64,000 nucleotides of DNA from positions 19,530,001 through 19,594,000 of the forward strand of contig CM075101.1 in assembly GCA_037576195.1 (NCBI GenBank), written 5' to 3'. Positions within the stretch are counted from its first letter, which is position 1, and the number at the start of each line of letters is the position of its first letter. The position numbers and the translations under genes are program-made. The DNA is from Phytoseiulus persimilis. Taxonomy: Eukaryota > Arthropoda > Arachnida > Mesostigmata > Phytoseiidae. The notes under the pieces are model-generated. The model worked only from the letters and a program-made list of their open reading frames with translations. It searched no databases and was not told the origin of the DNA. This document shows, one piece after another, positions 33,231-44,197 of this stretch.

Positions 33231-35270
33231 ATGACTGAGAAATACGGTGAGATAGTACGCTGCCTCCAAACCAATCTGGAGTGTCCGTCTTGTCATCTGA
33301 GCTTCAGAAACCCGAAAATATCGGTTCGCTGCTCTCATGCAGCTTGCTACGAGTGCTTCATCAATCTGGTGAGTTTTGAGCGAATTAATTCAGTGAGCTG
33401 TGATTTTTTTCTCGAGAGCTCTTCGATTCTCCGGAGCCCATTCCCAGAATTTTATTCTCCGAAGGTTTGCCCGGTCTGTCAAACTCCGACGTCGGAATCT
33501 GATCTCAAGGATGAGAAGCGGCTCCATCAGTTGATCTTGATTTTCAAATCACTCCAAGTCAACGCTTCCTCGAAATCCAATGCCGAAAACGTTCCCGAAG
33601 CCACGATACCGGCAGTGAGTATCCATCGACGACTTTGAAGATGACGGCGATGACTTGATTGTCGGGGAGTATCTCGCTGACGGTGCACGTCGTTGTCAGA
33701 TCTCTGCCTGGGCAATCGGTCGCACATCCCACTATTTGATGTTCGGCCACTTGAAGTCGGAACACACATTTCCAGTCACGTCCAAGCTCTTCGAACGTGG
33801 AGTCTGGTGCAGCCTTGCAGACCCCTCGCGCTGCAACCCCTCAGCAATCAGCTCGCAATGCGCACGCAGGTTCAGCTCAAGGGAGTGCGCGAAAACTCGA
33901 CAAGAAAAACCGTCATGGGGAGACGCCATTGCACGTCGCGTGCAAGAAACGGGGTATGTCACAGGAACGGCTTCCGTTGGTGAAGTGCAATAAATTCTAT
34001 CCTCAATCGGGTCCATGATGCCTGAATCAGCCTCTCTCGTCGATTTCACTCTAAACGGAGGCGCTCCCGCAGGTAATATCGATCGAATTCGGGAGCTTCT
34101 AGCGCTGGGAGCCAACCCGAACACACAGGACAACGCGGGGTGGTCCCCTCTTCACGAGGTGAGATTTCATTCGCGTTGGCCGATTCCATGACAGTTCTGT
34201 TTGGCTCACGTCTCCTTCAACTATATTGACCTCGTTTCCTGGAAAATCGATCTGCTTTCTATGGGATGAGAAACTGAAACTGAGTTCCCGATCTTCCGCA
34301 GGTGGCCCAGATAGCAGATCGACAGGCCGCGGAAGTTCTGTTATCGAATGGCGCGGACGTCAACATCAAAGCTCATTGTCAGACAACTCCTCTGCATGAC
34401 GCAGTCTTGGCCGGTTCCCTCGAAATAATACAACTCTTTCTCGAACACGGAGCCATTACGAATGCCGCCAACTCCGAGGGCAACACGCCGTTAGATTTGT
34501 CATCATACAACCCAGCCATTGAAAATCTGCTGAAAACGATCAAACCAGTGAAAGAGAAAATCCGAACTGAAGTTTCAACCGTATTCGCGGAAAAGCTGGT
34601 TATAATGTCGTCTTCTCTCAAGGAGGCCCAGGCAGAAAAAGTGGCCGAATTCTCCAAGCTCTTGGACGCACAGATTCTCGGCCACTTCACGCCGCAAGTC
34701 ACTCATCTTGTGGTGAATACCGACTCCAGAGGCGACACACAGCGCACCTTGAAATTCCTCCAGTGTCTCGCTTCAAGGAAAACGATTGTTTCGTACCAAT
34801 GGATTGAGCAGTGCCTTGAGGCTCGAGAACTCGTATCGTACTCACCTTTCGAGGTAAAAGGATGTCGCCAGTTCTCCAATCTTAATGCTCCGCGACGAGC
34901 TAGGGAAGCAGCTGCTGCGAACCAGCCCGGCCTCCTGAGCGGTTTCAATCTATTCTTCGCCCCGCTGGACAAGCCTTGCGTGCCGACAACGGAGAATCTG
35001 GTGCAGCTCACCGAACTCGCGGGAGGAACCATTTTGAAAAAGCACCCGAAAACGCTTATCTCAGATAGCGCCGGTGCAAATGGCGCCGCGTCTCCCCACG
35101 TCAGAGCGGGTTCGGTTCTCGAGAAGTACAAGGATCTCGTCGTGGGATTGGACTCGAAGATCAGTTTGAATATTCTACACGTCACTCGAGATTGGCTCAT
35201 AGATTCCATCTCAAATTTTGAACTCATAGAGCCGCAACTCTGGTCTGCTATGTCAACCAACTTCTCCTGA
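33231..35270 (+). CDS. BARD1 homologue (RING, ankyrin, tandem BRCT)
   Basis: Exons 33231-33368, 33465-33614, 33776-33953, 34073-34158 and 34302-35270 give 506 residues. The N-terminal C3HC4 RING has Cys18, Cys21, Cys34, His36, Cys39, Cys42, Cys48 and Cys51, followed by LKDEKRLHQLI, as after the BARD1 RING. Ankyrin repeats span about 138-262 (HGETPLHVACKKRGN, GANPNTQDNAGWSPLHE, GADVNIKAHCQTTPLHDAV). Two BRCT domains fill the rest (TPQVTHLVVNTD, IVSYQWIEQCLEA, SGFNLFFAPLD, LAGGTILKKHPKTL, HVTRDWLIDSI). BARD1 partners BRCA1 in a nuclear ubiquitin ligase acting on histone H2A in homologous recombination. At 777 residues the human protein is longer, mainly through a disordered linker almost absent here. 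The exon starts at 33224 after an acceptor; joining an ATGAG exon (32322-32326) would be in frame and add MSSS. Intron 33369-33464 is a multiple of three and open, so retention would insert 32 residues between Cys42 and Cys48. Confidence 0.92.
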
Positions 35271-35540
35271 GTCAGCGCACGGGAGAGTGTTCATCTCTCA
35301 GAAACCTTGCGGGAAACCCGGCGGCTCATTATGTTTTCAGTACTCCGAAGCCCATGAGTTCTCATAGCGATCGCACCAGGGTGTAGAGAAGCGGGAAGAG
35401 TTGAAATCGTCGATCAACGATATTTTGTCGGGGACGAGAGCTTCAGTGTTCGAGAAGGAAGATCCGTGGACTATCCTTTGTGGAATCCCTCGTCAAATTA
35501 CGCGAGACCCTAGGGGAAGAACCAATTGTTCGTTTTACTC

Positions 35541-36212
35541 TTATGTTTGGCTTATACACCAGAAACATTCGGGAGAATTATCGTATCCAGGAAAAGGACT
35601 CGATCGAATTCGTTCGTCGTCCCTTAAACTTAAACAAACTGACTTCTCATTGAGAAAAAATGTCTCCCAAAGAGAGCCATTCGTGTCTTTTTTCGCTGGA
35701 GTCGAATCCGAATCCAGTCCATCCTCAACGTCGCGTTCGGGATGCGATGGAGGTACAGGAGTTACCAGGCTGAAATCAGCTCTCGCTTTCCTTATTCCGG
35801 AAAAACTGAGGGGGTCAAGCGCCATGGAGATTTCCTTGATTGAGAAGAGATCGTCTTGAGGTTTCAGCGGAGCTGATCGAATGTCGGATTCAAAGCAGAG
35901 GAACATCGTATCCATAACTTCGAGCTCACCTAGAATGTTCACTTCGTCGGGGGAACGGTTAGCCGGAGACAACTCGGGCTGCGCCACATCAATGAAAGGG
36001 AGCTCGACTGTGAAAAGTGCCGTCTGGCCTCTGCCTCGAATCTCGGGCTTAGCAAGGTAGCAGTGCAATTTTCCGCGCTGCAAGCGTGCAAAGCGAACGA
36101 CTGTGATCTTGCGAGATTTGGATTCGAGTTCAGCCTTCTTGTTGGAAAGGATCGGGAGGTATGGTATCCCATAGAGTTTAACGGCTCCACGGCATTTCAA
36201 CCACGGAATCAC
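35541..36212 (-). CDS. unrecognised coding-like open frame
   Basis: A 223-codon open minus-strand frame with a balanced, protein-like composition: a basic N-terminal part (SKSRKITVVRFARLQRGK), then acidic and hydrophobic stretches (TALFTVELPFIDVAQPELS, then SPDEVNILGELEVMDT). It begins with GTG, not ATG, so if real it is an internal or terminal exon. A CTAG|GTGAGC donor-like site at about 35929 and an acceptor-like GATCAG about 57 bases on would remove an in-frame, stop-free segment. No domain is recognised. It lies tail to tail with BARD1. It could be chance or a decayed gene. Confidence 0.28.
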   Translation of the reverse strand: MIPWLKCRGAVKLYGIPYLPILSNKKAELESKSRKITVVRFARLQRGKLHCYLAKPEIRGRGQTALFTVELPFIDVAQPELSPANRSPDEVNILGELEVMDTMFLCFESDIRSAPLKPQDDLFSIKEISMALDPLSFSGIRKARADFSLVTPVPPSHPERDVEDGLDSDSTPAKKDTNGSLWETFFLNEKSVCLSLRDDERIRSSPFPGYDNSPECFWCISQT

Positions 36213-37505
36213 GGCTCATGATCCACGATCATTACAGTCGAGTTCCTATGACGAGCGGGAATACTCTCATGGAGTTGCGCGGAGAAGCCAGGAAGTCTGG
36301 ATGGCTGTCTGCCATGCGACTAGCGTCGGCCGATACCGATACACTGTCTAAGACCGAAACTCATTTGTTGCTGGAGCACTCTCATTATCGAGGACAGACA
36401 GGACATTATCCTATGACTTGTTTAGCATGCGGGATACTCGCCACCGGGAGCTGTGGTATACCATATGATTCCTTGTCAGAGGTTTAAAATACTGGAGCTC
36501 AGAGCGCGTCAAGGGGCTACGCGTAACGAAGAAGTCTCCGAAATCAAGGTTACACCGGAATCCAGCGGACGATTCGCGATCTCTGAGATCGAGTGGAAGG
36601 GGAAGAATGGGCGGCAGATGAAAGGAGTGGCGGACGATATCACATCCGTGAGCCTGTCTACGAATGGAGCCCTCCTGAAAATTATGGAGGGCACGGCGAT
36701 GTTTGGCGAGTCAGGGTCTCCGGGCTTCCGAAGCATACAGGAGACTCGGTAGTACGAGCACATCATGAGTTCTGATATTTATTCCGGGTAGTCTGCAGTC
36801 AAAAGAACGAATGACAAGTTTAACAGTGCGGCTGGCACGGCAGAGGGCATCTTTGAGATGACCCTTAGATTGGAATCAGAGGGAAGAACATCTCCAATAT
36901 CCTCGTAATGACTGAATCACGGAAACTCGTCACCGGAGAGAACGTACTCGAATGAGTCTGAATGAACAACATGGAGGTGAGCAGATTTCGAGATGGAAAT
37001 TTGAAGTTCCCAACAATCCGCCCAAGCCTCAAGGTTACGAAAACTCCGCGTCATCTCGCTCGAGGCATCACCAGGGACAATGCGGGTATCTTAATGGAAG
37101 CCCTTGCCAGAACTTGTGCTCGTGTACAACATGGCAGTGATACTTATGAAAACAGTGAGGGTTCGGCGTCGTAGGCCGCTCGCAGGCACCCTGAAATGTC
37201 CGTCCGACGATCAACCTACGGACAGATTTGAGCAGGAACTAAGGTGTCGTCTATGTGGCCGCGAGAAAGCGTGCTTCCAGATGGTCTTCGCGTGCAGTGG
37301 AACTGGGTCGTTTTCCTCAGCATCTTCTCGCCTCTGCATTCTTCCATTCTTTCGATCAGGGCCGAGCGCATTGATCGAGCCGTACTTCTATAATTCGAGG
37401 GCCGCGGAATTTCATTGGGTTTCCCGAGCCATATTATTACGGGCCTTGAACACCGTGATCACGGAACCCGTATTCAGTCCCGACCGATGAAGAGGCCAAC
37501 TGGCC
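36213..37505. other. intergenic, nothing recognised
   Basis: Open frames up to about 130 codons occur on the plus strand but none shows retrotransposon or other motifs that I recognise. Some of it may be a worn 5' part of the R1-like element that follows. Confidence 0.3.
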
Positions 37506-39065
37506 TGAAGGAAAGAGGTATTTCTAACTGTTTACGACGAATACTCGAATCTCACCCCCAGAACAGGTGGATCGTAAACGACGAAGGAAGACAGCACGAG
37601 ATGACGGCTGGAGTGCTCCAGGGCTCGGTTCTGGGTCCCATTCTATGGGACGTCTCCTATGATCCCAGCTCCGACTCCCGGAGGGAGCAACGACGATCGC
37701 TTACGCCGATGATTTGGCACTCATCGTCAAAGGCAAAACCATCCCCGGAGTTGAGGAGATCACGCAAGATTCAATGGACATAATTGTGGAATGAATGGTA
37801 AGAAACAAACTCTCCCTCGCACTAGAAAAGACTGAGGCGATCATGCTGATCAAAACACGCGCCGACGTAGATCCGCAGTTTAGAATATTGGGGCACCGGG
37901 TCGCTTTACAGAAATCAGTAAGATACCTCGGAGTACATCTCCAGAGAAACCTTACAGGAGTATCGCATGTCAAGGCCGTTGCCGAAAAAGCAGCAAAGGC
38001 AGCAACAGATATTGCGATGATTTTGCCCAGGACCTACGGCGCATCCGAGGGACAGAGACGGGTTCTCTCAGTAGTGGCCGAGTCATTTGCACCATACGCA
38101 GCACCGATATGGGGACCTGAGGCGCTCCATTTGCTGAAAAATAGGGAGGCTCTGGAGAGAGCTCAGAGAATTTCTGCCATTCGAATAACGCGAGCCTATC
38201 GCACGACCTCGATGTAGGCCCTATTCGTGCTCGCTAGAGAAGTGCCATGGCCGCTCCTGGTCAAGGAAAGGACCGCACTATACACGAGGTAAAACGAAGA
38301 TCCAGCCGAGGAAGACGACCCAGTAAAAAATGAGATCGAGACTGAACCCCTCCACTTATGGCAGGCGCGATGGGACTTTTCCACAAAAGGACGATGGACG
38401 CATGCGAGCATACTGGATATCAAGACCTGGGTGGAAAGAGACTTCGGAGACCTCACTTACCGCACCACGCAGATGCTGACGAATCATGGAAACTTCCAGC
38501 AATACCTGCTCAGGATGAGGAAGGCAGACTCGCCTCTGTGCACACTCTGCGGCTCCGGGGACGAAGATGATGCCCATCAGACGGGGATCACGTGCGCGGC
38601 ACTAAGTCAACCGAGGGGCCATCTAGGAGCAAACTCGATACCGCAATTAGTGGGACACATGCAGGAATCTGAAGAAGAATGGAAAAGAACGACGAGAGAG
38701 GTGTAATGTATATTCCGGAAGAAAGATAGCCTACAAAGGCAACGCCAGGATTGGCGAGCTGTTCCCGCGGCAAGGACCGCGAGCGGAACAGCCTAGAAGA
38801 GGACCTGGAGAACAAAATGAGAGGATGACCAAGAAATCAAGTGGAGCAAAGCACCAAGCTAGCGTACAGTGGTCCCGAAGATCGTTTGCCTCGAGTGTCC
38901 TGCAAGTAATACCTAACGGGGAAACCTCTCACAGACACCCGAAGGCAGAGGAGAGAGTTTTAGAGGGTGCAAGCCCCTCACTGGCCAGGAATGCGCCAGG
39001 TTTCCTGGTGCACGCGACAGGCAAAACTCTCTCATCTATGGACATCAAAAAAAAATAATAATAAA
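37506..39065 (+). mobile_element. R1-like non-LTR retrotransposon, 5'-truncated and inactivated
   Basis: Reverse transcriptase blocks occur in order: LKERGISNCLRRILESH, then TAGVLQGSVLGPILWDVSYD (LQGSVLGP replaces the usual PQGSVLGP), then LPEGATTIAYADDLALIVKG with the catalytic YADD at 37702-37713, then NKLSLALEKTEAIML and SVRYLGVHLQRNL. The C-terminal region keeps a CxxC-x8-H-x5-C knuckle (CTLCGSGDEDDAHQTGITC, about 38539-38595). This combination is typical of the R1 clade. It is dead: a frameshift separates the QGSVLGP and YADD blocks, TGA at 37792-37794 replaces an expected tryptophan, TAG follows at 38215 and TAA at 38290. The endonuclease and ORF1 are missing. The element ends in an A-rich AAT tail at 39047-39065. 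R1 elements normally sit in 28S rDNA; this copy does not. Confidence 0.82.
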
Positions 39066-39150
39066 GGGGCTGACTGGTTAGCACAACCAGTCGCGCACTT
39101 AGCCTCTCACAAGCGAGCTATCAGTGATTCGTCGGACCAGAGGGACCTTG
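39064..39150 (+). other. tRNA-like sequence next to the retrotransposon tail
   Basis: Immediately after the A-rich tail come GGGGCTGACTGGTTAGC and GCGCACTTAGCCTCTCAC, resembling the D-arm (A-box) and anticodon region of a tRNA or tRNA-derived SINE; a weak B-box candidate is TGATTCGTC. GACTGGTT and AACCAGTC also form a perfect 8-bp stem with a 5-base loop. It does not fold as an intact tRNA, so it is at most a relic. Confidence 0.25.
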
Positions 39151-42100
39151 GGGCCTTTAAGCCTCCAGCTGTCAATGGCTATCAATGGGTCGTCCTGATA
39201 TTCGAACCCCACGTTCGGGCTCCCAATTTCTGACTGCGGAACCAATGTGATCCGGGCTGCCCGCCGATATCGAAGTAGCCGGCATTGGGATACTAAGGAC
39301 CTCGTCGCCACCTATTTGGTGGCGATCCGTCTCTTGCGCAACAGTGAGCGACTCGAGAGTACAGGTTGAGAGTAGGAGTTGTCCCAATGCATCCGATCCT
39401 CTAGCAGATTCGCTGCGGAGCCCAAGCATGCGCGGAACATAGAAGTTTCCGGACCCACTGAGCTTCGGCTTGTTGAATAGTTGGAAATTTGAGGCCTGTC
39501 AACTCTTGAGAAGGTTTCTCCTCCACTTCTCTCACGTATTCTTGAAGTCGTGAGCATTCAAGGCTGACAGATCAGAACAGTCGAGCGGACGCTCGTGCCA
39601 ACTCTCATAACCGAGAGTGTTGCTTTGACCTTCATGTCATCCTACCAGTGGGCCGAAACTTACTCATGAAATCGAACCAAAGTTTTTCCAGCAGCAGCTG
39701 TCAATGCTTACGAAATTACCCGGCTGAGTTTTTGCGTTTTTGTCAATGGTACAGGTCAGTGATTCTCTTGATTTGGTCCTGTCCGGCAATGTGGAGGCGT
39801 TGAGATGCTGACGTCAAGGTTCGTTTGATCTGAATGTCTTGGTCGTCGATTGAGACAGTGTTCGCCGTTGACCCAATCTGCGTGACCTTCACGGCTACAT
39901 AAGTCAGCTTCTATTTATTAACACCATATCACCAAACCCAAACAGAGTTTTCTCACTTCCCTTGAAGCGCTGTTAAGGCTCTTATCCATCCATAGATCTG
40001 ACAAGAGCACTCTCCTCTTTATTGAGCACTTTCTCATATGAGTTTTGCGTTTTGTTCTCCGACATAAACAACATAAAACTTCTTCGGTCGCCGTTCAAGC
40101 TCCTTTTCAAGGGCTGTTTGTATCGTGGTTCTACTGCGTGCTTTTTTCTTAAGAATACAGGAGGAATGAGTTTCGTTTCGCCCTTTTCCTTCAATCTTTA
40201 ATAACCCGTGACAGATTGTCAGGTATCGTTAAGATTCCGAGGTTACATCACATGTGATTTGCAGGTTTTCTCCGACGCCGTAATTCACAAGACTCCCCGA
40301 CAATATTTCTCGTCTCGTCGTTGTTTTGATCCGTCTGCATAACCAACTCGTCCTTAGAAAAGCGTGGTATGATAGCAGATATGAGGTTCTTGATCATAGT
40401 CGTCCAGTGTTTGATCAATATTGTGACCATACATTTGCCTGGCAGCAGACAAAGCGTGAACCGCAAAACAAACAAGTGTCTGTTTCGTCTGCTGCTCGTC
40501 CCCATTGCGTCATCACTGGAAAGGCAGAGCATTATTGGCTTCCGATAACTTTATTGGATTGTATTATAAGCGATTGCTACACTTTCTCCAGTTCTATTTC
40601 GAATTTCGAAAGAGGAGATTATCATTGCGTGTTCTGCCGAAGCTCATCAGACTGGCTTAGGACCAAATGCTAGCACCTGAACCATCTTTCCTGTACAGAG
40701 GCTGCAGTTCAGTGAACATCCCGAAACTATTGCCGGTACCGATCATCCGAACTTGTCCGATACCTTCCAAACAGCTTCAAGGAAGCGAACTTCGCGCTGT
40801 GGGTGACATTTCCCACTGCTCATTGCTCATCTATAACAAAACTTAGTTAGCCGCGGTAACCATAATGAACTCATGTCGAGCTGACGACTGTGTGACCCTC
40901 GATGAGTCGAAACAATACGGCACCGTCAGATCGACGAGTCTTGGACCGAATTGGACGAAGATGTTCTCATACGACTTCCGTCTTCACTGACGATGAACGC
41001 GTCGCAGTGGAAATCTTCTCGAAGCTTTCCGTATGAAGAGAATCATCATAACATAACATTGAACACGCTGAAAAAGCCGCTGCCTTCAGTCTGTGATGAC
41101 AGCAGCTTCTCAGCTGCCACTTCGAGCTGTTCCTTTCGTTCTGCTGCAGTTGTTTTCGGTGAGCTCATTGAAATCAATGACGAACAAGTAGGACTGTGAC
41201 AGTGGTAGCCGCGAATACCCGAAGCTCGTCAACGGAACGCTTATGTCCCCTCCACTGAGCCTTATCCATTTCGTGCGCGGAACACAATTGCGTCTACGCT
41301 CAGATCTAGATCTGAGACACTGATCAGCGCTCTTTGGATTCGTCAGATTTCACAACGCAATCCATGGACTTGTTGCACTCGTTCGGCCCCCGGAGGCCTT
41401 CTGCAGTGCTGATTGAACTTTCTGACCGCCACGAGGGGGAGAACGGCGTGGAAGTAGATTTCATTGCGTCGGACGGACCTAGTTTGCTTCGGCGATAGCG
41501 GGGGCAAAAGGGAAGGGCATGAGCGCAACATGAGCCCGGCTGCTTTGTTGAGGTGATCCATCAAACGTTAACTAAGTGGCCAAGCGTCGCTTCGATGCTC
41601 AACAAAACAAACAAATCAGTCGCCGTCAGCGTTGCTGAACTTCACCAGGCAAGCAGCGAGTCGGTTAGTTCGCCTGAGCCCTCAGACGTTACTGCTGAAA
41701 CGGACCGTTACGTCGAGCGACGTCAGTTGAGCAAAGCAAATGAATGCTTTTTATCAACGTCGATCCACCTTACAAGGTACTTCGGCCGGATTGCTCGTCT
41801 GCGGCTGCTCACGGAGACCGTGAGGTAGGATGATCACGGCTCCGACAGAAGTTTCATATCGGAGGATGAACCAGACGCGCACGCAGGATATCGACCAGGG
41901 AGGCGGAATATTCCCACCAAGGAGCTACTCCTGTGGAATTTTTCAGAGATATCGAGTTTCTGGCCTGGAGTTTTATCTCTGATGAGATTTCTCGCGGTGA
42001 TTCTCGCTCCACCCGGTAGGGATTCCAGGCTGGCACCATTTCCTGATCCAAGTCCCTCAACTTACCTGAACCTCCCTATTGTAACCGCTACGGAGCACTC

Positions 42101-43137
42101 CAGCCGCACTCCTGACGGTTCTCTCCGATAACGCAGGATGCCTCGGAGTGTGATAAAGTAGGGAAGCCCCTTCTTCAACGGGAATTCGGCACTTCTCGTG
42201 AGGGGATTCTGAATCTCCTCTGACTCCGGTGGAGATGGAGAGTTCACTTTCAGGTTCTACCATCGGTCGGTGAGACTCGCGAAGATATGTGTTCCGAGGC
42301 GAAGAATTGCGAGATCAAGTGACATCGATTGCCGAGTGCCGGGACTTTCCATCCTGGAGGAAACAACGTTCTCTTTGGGAACATTCCGGAAAACTCTGGG
42401 GTTTCCAATCTGATTCTACCTCGGTCATCCGGTGACACTGCTGACTTAATGCGATTTCGGATAATACGAAAAAAACCGGTATAGTCCAGCGCCTCCCGAA
42501 AGGCAAACGAAGCAGTTTCGTTTTTCCTATTGTCTCAGTTCTGGAGGAAACCTCGCTGTCTTCAGAAACGTCACGGAGAGTAAGAATCTGAGAGCTTTGG
42601 TTGGGGCTTCGCTTGCCCGTTACGGCGTAAGCTACTGGATTGACCCAGTCCAATAGTACTGTTGCGAGAGATCGCGGCTCCCGCTTGAACTTCGCGCGTT
42701 GAGGTACACTAAAGCCTCGATTACATCAATAATATATGTCAGAATTCGTTGATATTATCCATTTTTCGAATCGAAAGTCCGTCGGATCGAACCAAAAATA
42801 TTCTTGGGGACAGAACTAGCAGGCTTTGAGGTTATTTTAAGCTGATTCCGTCGTGTTCACAATTCTTTCGCGAGGGCTCCGAGCAAGAGTTCGAGAGATT
42901 TTCGGGGAAGGGACGACATGTCGAGATTGAGTCGACAATATCCCGAGGAATTCTCCGAATGTTGCATCAAGTCACTCTGTGAGTTCGATCTTTCGTTGAA
43001 TGAGATTTGGAAAATGGTGCCGTTCCGTGCATACGTAGTGTAGCCGGCTTAGACTTGCGTTGAGACCATCTCAAAGCATTATGGGATCTCGCTTTTCAAA
43101 GAAGGCTGCTTTTAGCGGGCTAGATCTCATTGAGGCT
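39151..43137. other. intergenic, nothing recognised
   Basis: No gene, element or RNA was identified in about 4 kb. The longest plus frame (40326-40673) and minus frame (42315-42653) lack motifs and splice context. Confidence 0.35.
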
Positions 43138-43250
43138 GTGCTTCTGGTTGATATGATCGAGATAGGGACAGTCCGGAATTGATCTGATCGACGGTTGATA
43201 TAATCGAAAATTGATATGATGGAGGTTGATATGATGAAGGTTCCACTGTA
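43138..43250 (-). mobile_element. pogo/Tigger-like terminal repeat, copy 1
   Basis: Read on the minus strand it starts TACAGTGGAACCTTCATC and runs through several near-copies of ATCATATCAA, the layout of pogo/Tigger-type DNA transposon ends: TA target, CAGTNGAACC start, then short internal repeats of the ATATCGAAC kind. The outer end is at 43248 with TA at 43249-43250. The internal part and other end are missing in the window. Family placement rests on the terminal motif and subrepeats. Confidence 0.55.
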
Positions 43251-43666
43251 GTTTATTTCTAACTCTTTCTGACGAGGATCAACGCTCAAGTCTCTGGCCG
43301 ACTGAATGCACTCTTGCCTCTGAGGTATATCCCCCTCTTGTATCCTGATTTTCGGACGCTTGAAGTAAGAAATCGCTAGATCCAAGCGCGCCCTCGATAA
43401 CTTCGTCGATTCTATGTCACGGCCGTACCTCTCGTTGACACATGAACCGTCGGAAGATCAGTCGGAATTACAAATTAGGCTCAAGAGGCAAGGCACTTGA
43501 GTGATCTAGTCCACGTGATTATTTCCAGCTCTCTGTGGCCATTTTCTCATCCAGAGTCCATTTTGTAGGGGAGCCTTCGGAAAAGTTCTCCGAAGTCTAC
43601 CACAGAAGACCCCCCATTTGTACGGACCTCTACCACGTTAACCACTCGTGATAGTCAGCATTGATA

Positions 43667-43779
43667 GTGCTTCTGGTTGATATGATCGAGATAGGGACAG
43701 TCCGGAATTGATCTGATCGACGGTTGATATAATCGAAAATTGATATGATGGAGGTTGATATGATGAAGGTTCCACTGTA
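43667..43779 (-). mobile_element. pogo/Tigger-like terminal repeat, copy 2
   Basis: Identical to copy 1 because it lies in the second unit of the 529-bp tandem duplication; outer end at 43777, TA at 43778-43779. It was copied by the duplication, not by a second insertion. Confidence 0.55.
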
Positions 43780-44197
43780 GTTTATTTCTAACTCTTTCTG
43801 ACGAGGATCAACGCTCAAGTCTCTGGCCGACTGAATGCACTCTTGCCTCTGAGGTATATCCCCCTCTTGTATCCTGATTTTCGGACGCTTGAAGTAAGAA
43901 ATCGCTAGATCCAAGCGCGCCCTCGATAACTTCGTCGATTCTATGTCACGGCCGTACCTCTCGTTGACACATGAACCGTCGGAAGATCAGTCGGAATTAC
44001 AAATTAGGCTCAAGAGGCAAGGCACTTGAGTGATCTAGTCCACGTGATTATTTCCAGCTCTCTGTGGCCATTTTCTCATCCAGAGTCCATTTTGTAGGGG
44101 AGCCTTCGGAAAAGTTCTCCGAAGTCTACCACAGAAGACCCCCCATTTGTACGGACCTCTACCACGTTAACCACTCGTGATAGTCAGCATTGATAGT

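Larger units (their letters stand above)
43138..44197. repeat. perfect tandem duplication, 529-bp unit, two copies
   Basis: Copy 1 is 43138-43666 and copy 2 43667-44195, followed by two more matching bases (GT). Read side by side the copies appear identical throughout. The junctions show only 2-3 bases of homology (GTG / GT). The unit contains a pogo-like transposon end, a hairpin CTTCGGA / TCCGAAG near 43576-43596, and an 83-codon minus frame repeated identically in both. Identity means a very recent event, unequal exchange or an assembly artefact. Confidence 0.95.

Noticed and set aside
39200..39240. Minus-strand GGTTCGAATATC as the B-box of a tRNA gene
   Set aside because: No A-box or acceptor stem at the right distance.
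43071..43914. Two identical minus frames as a pair of duplicated genes
   Set aside because: Identity comes from the 529-bp tandem duplication; their C-terminal halves are translated transposon terminal repeats.
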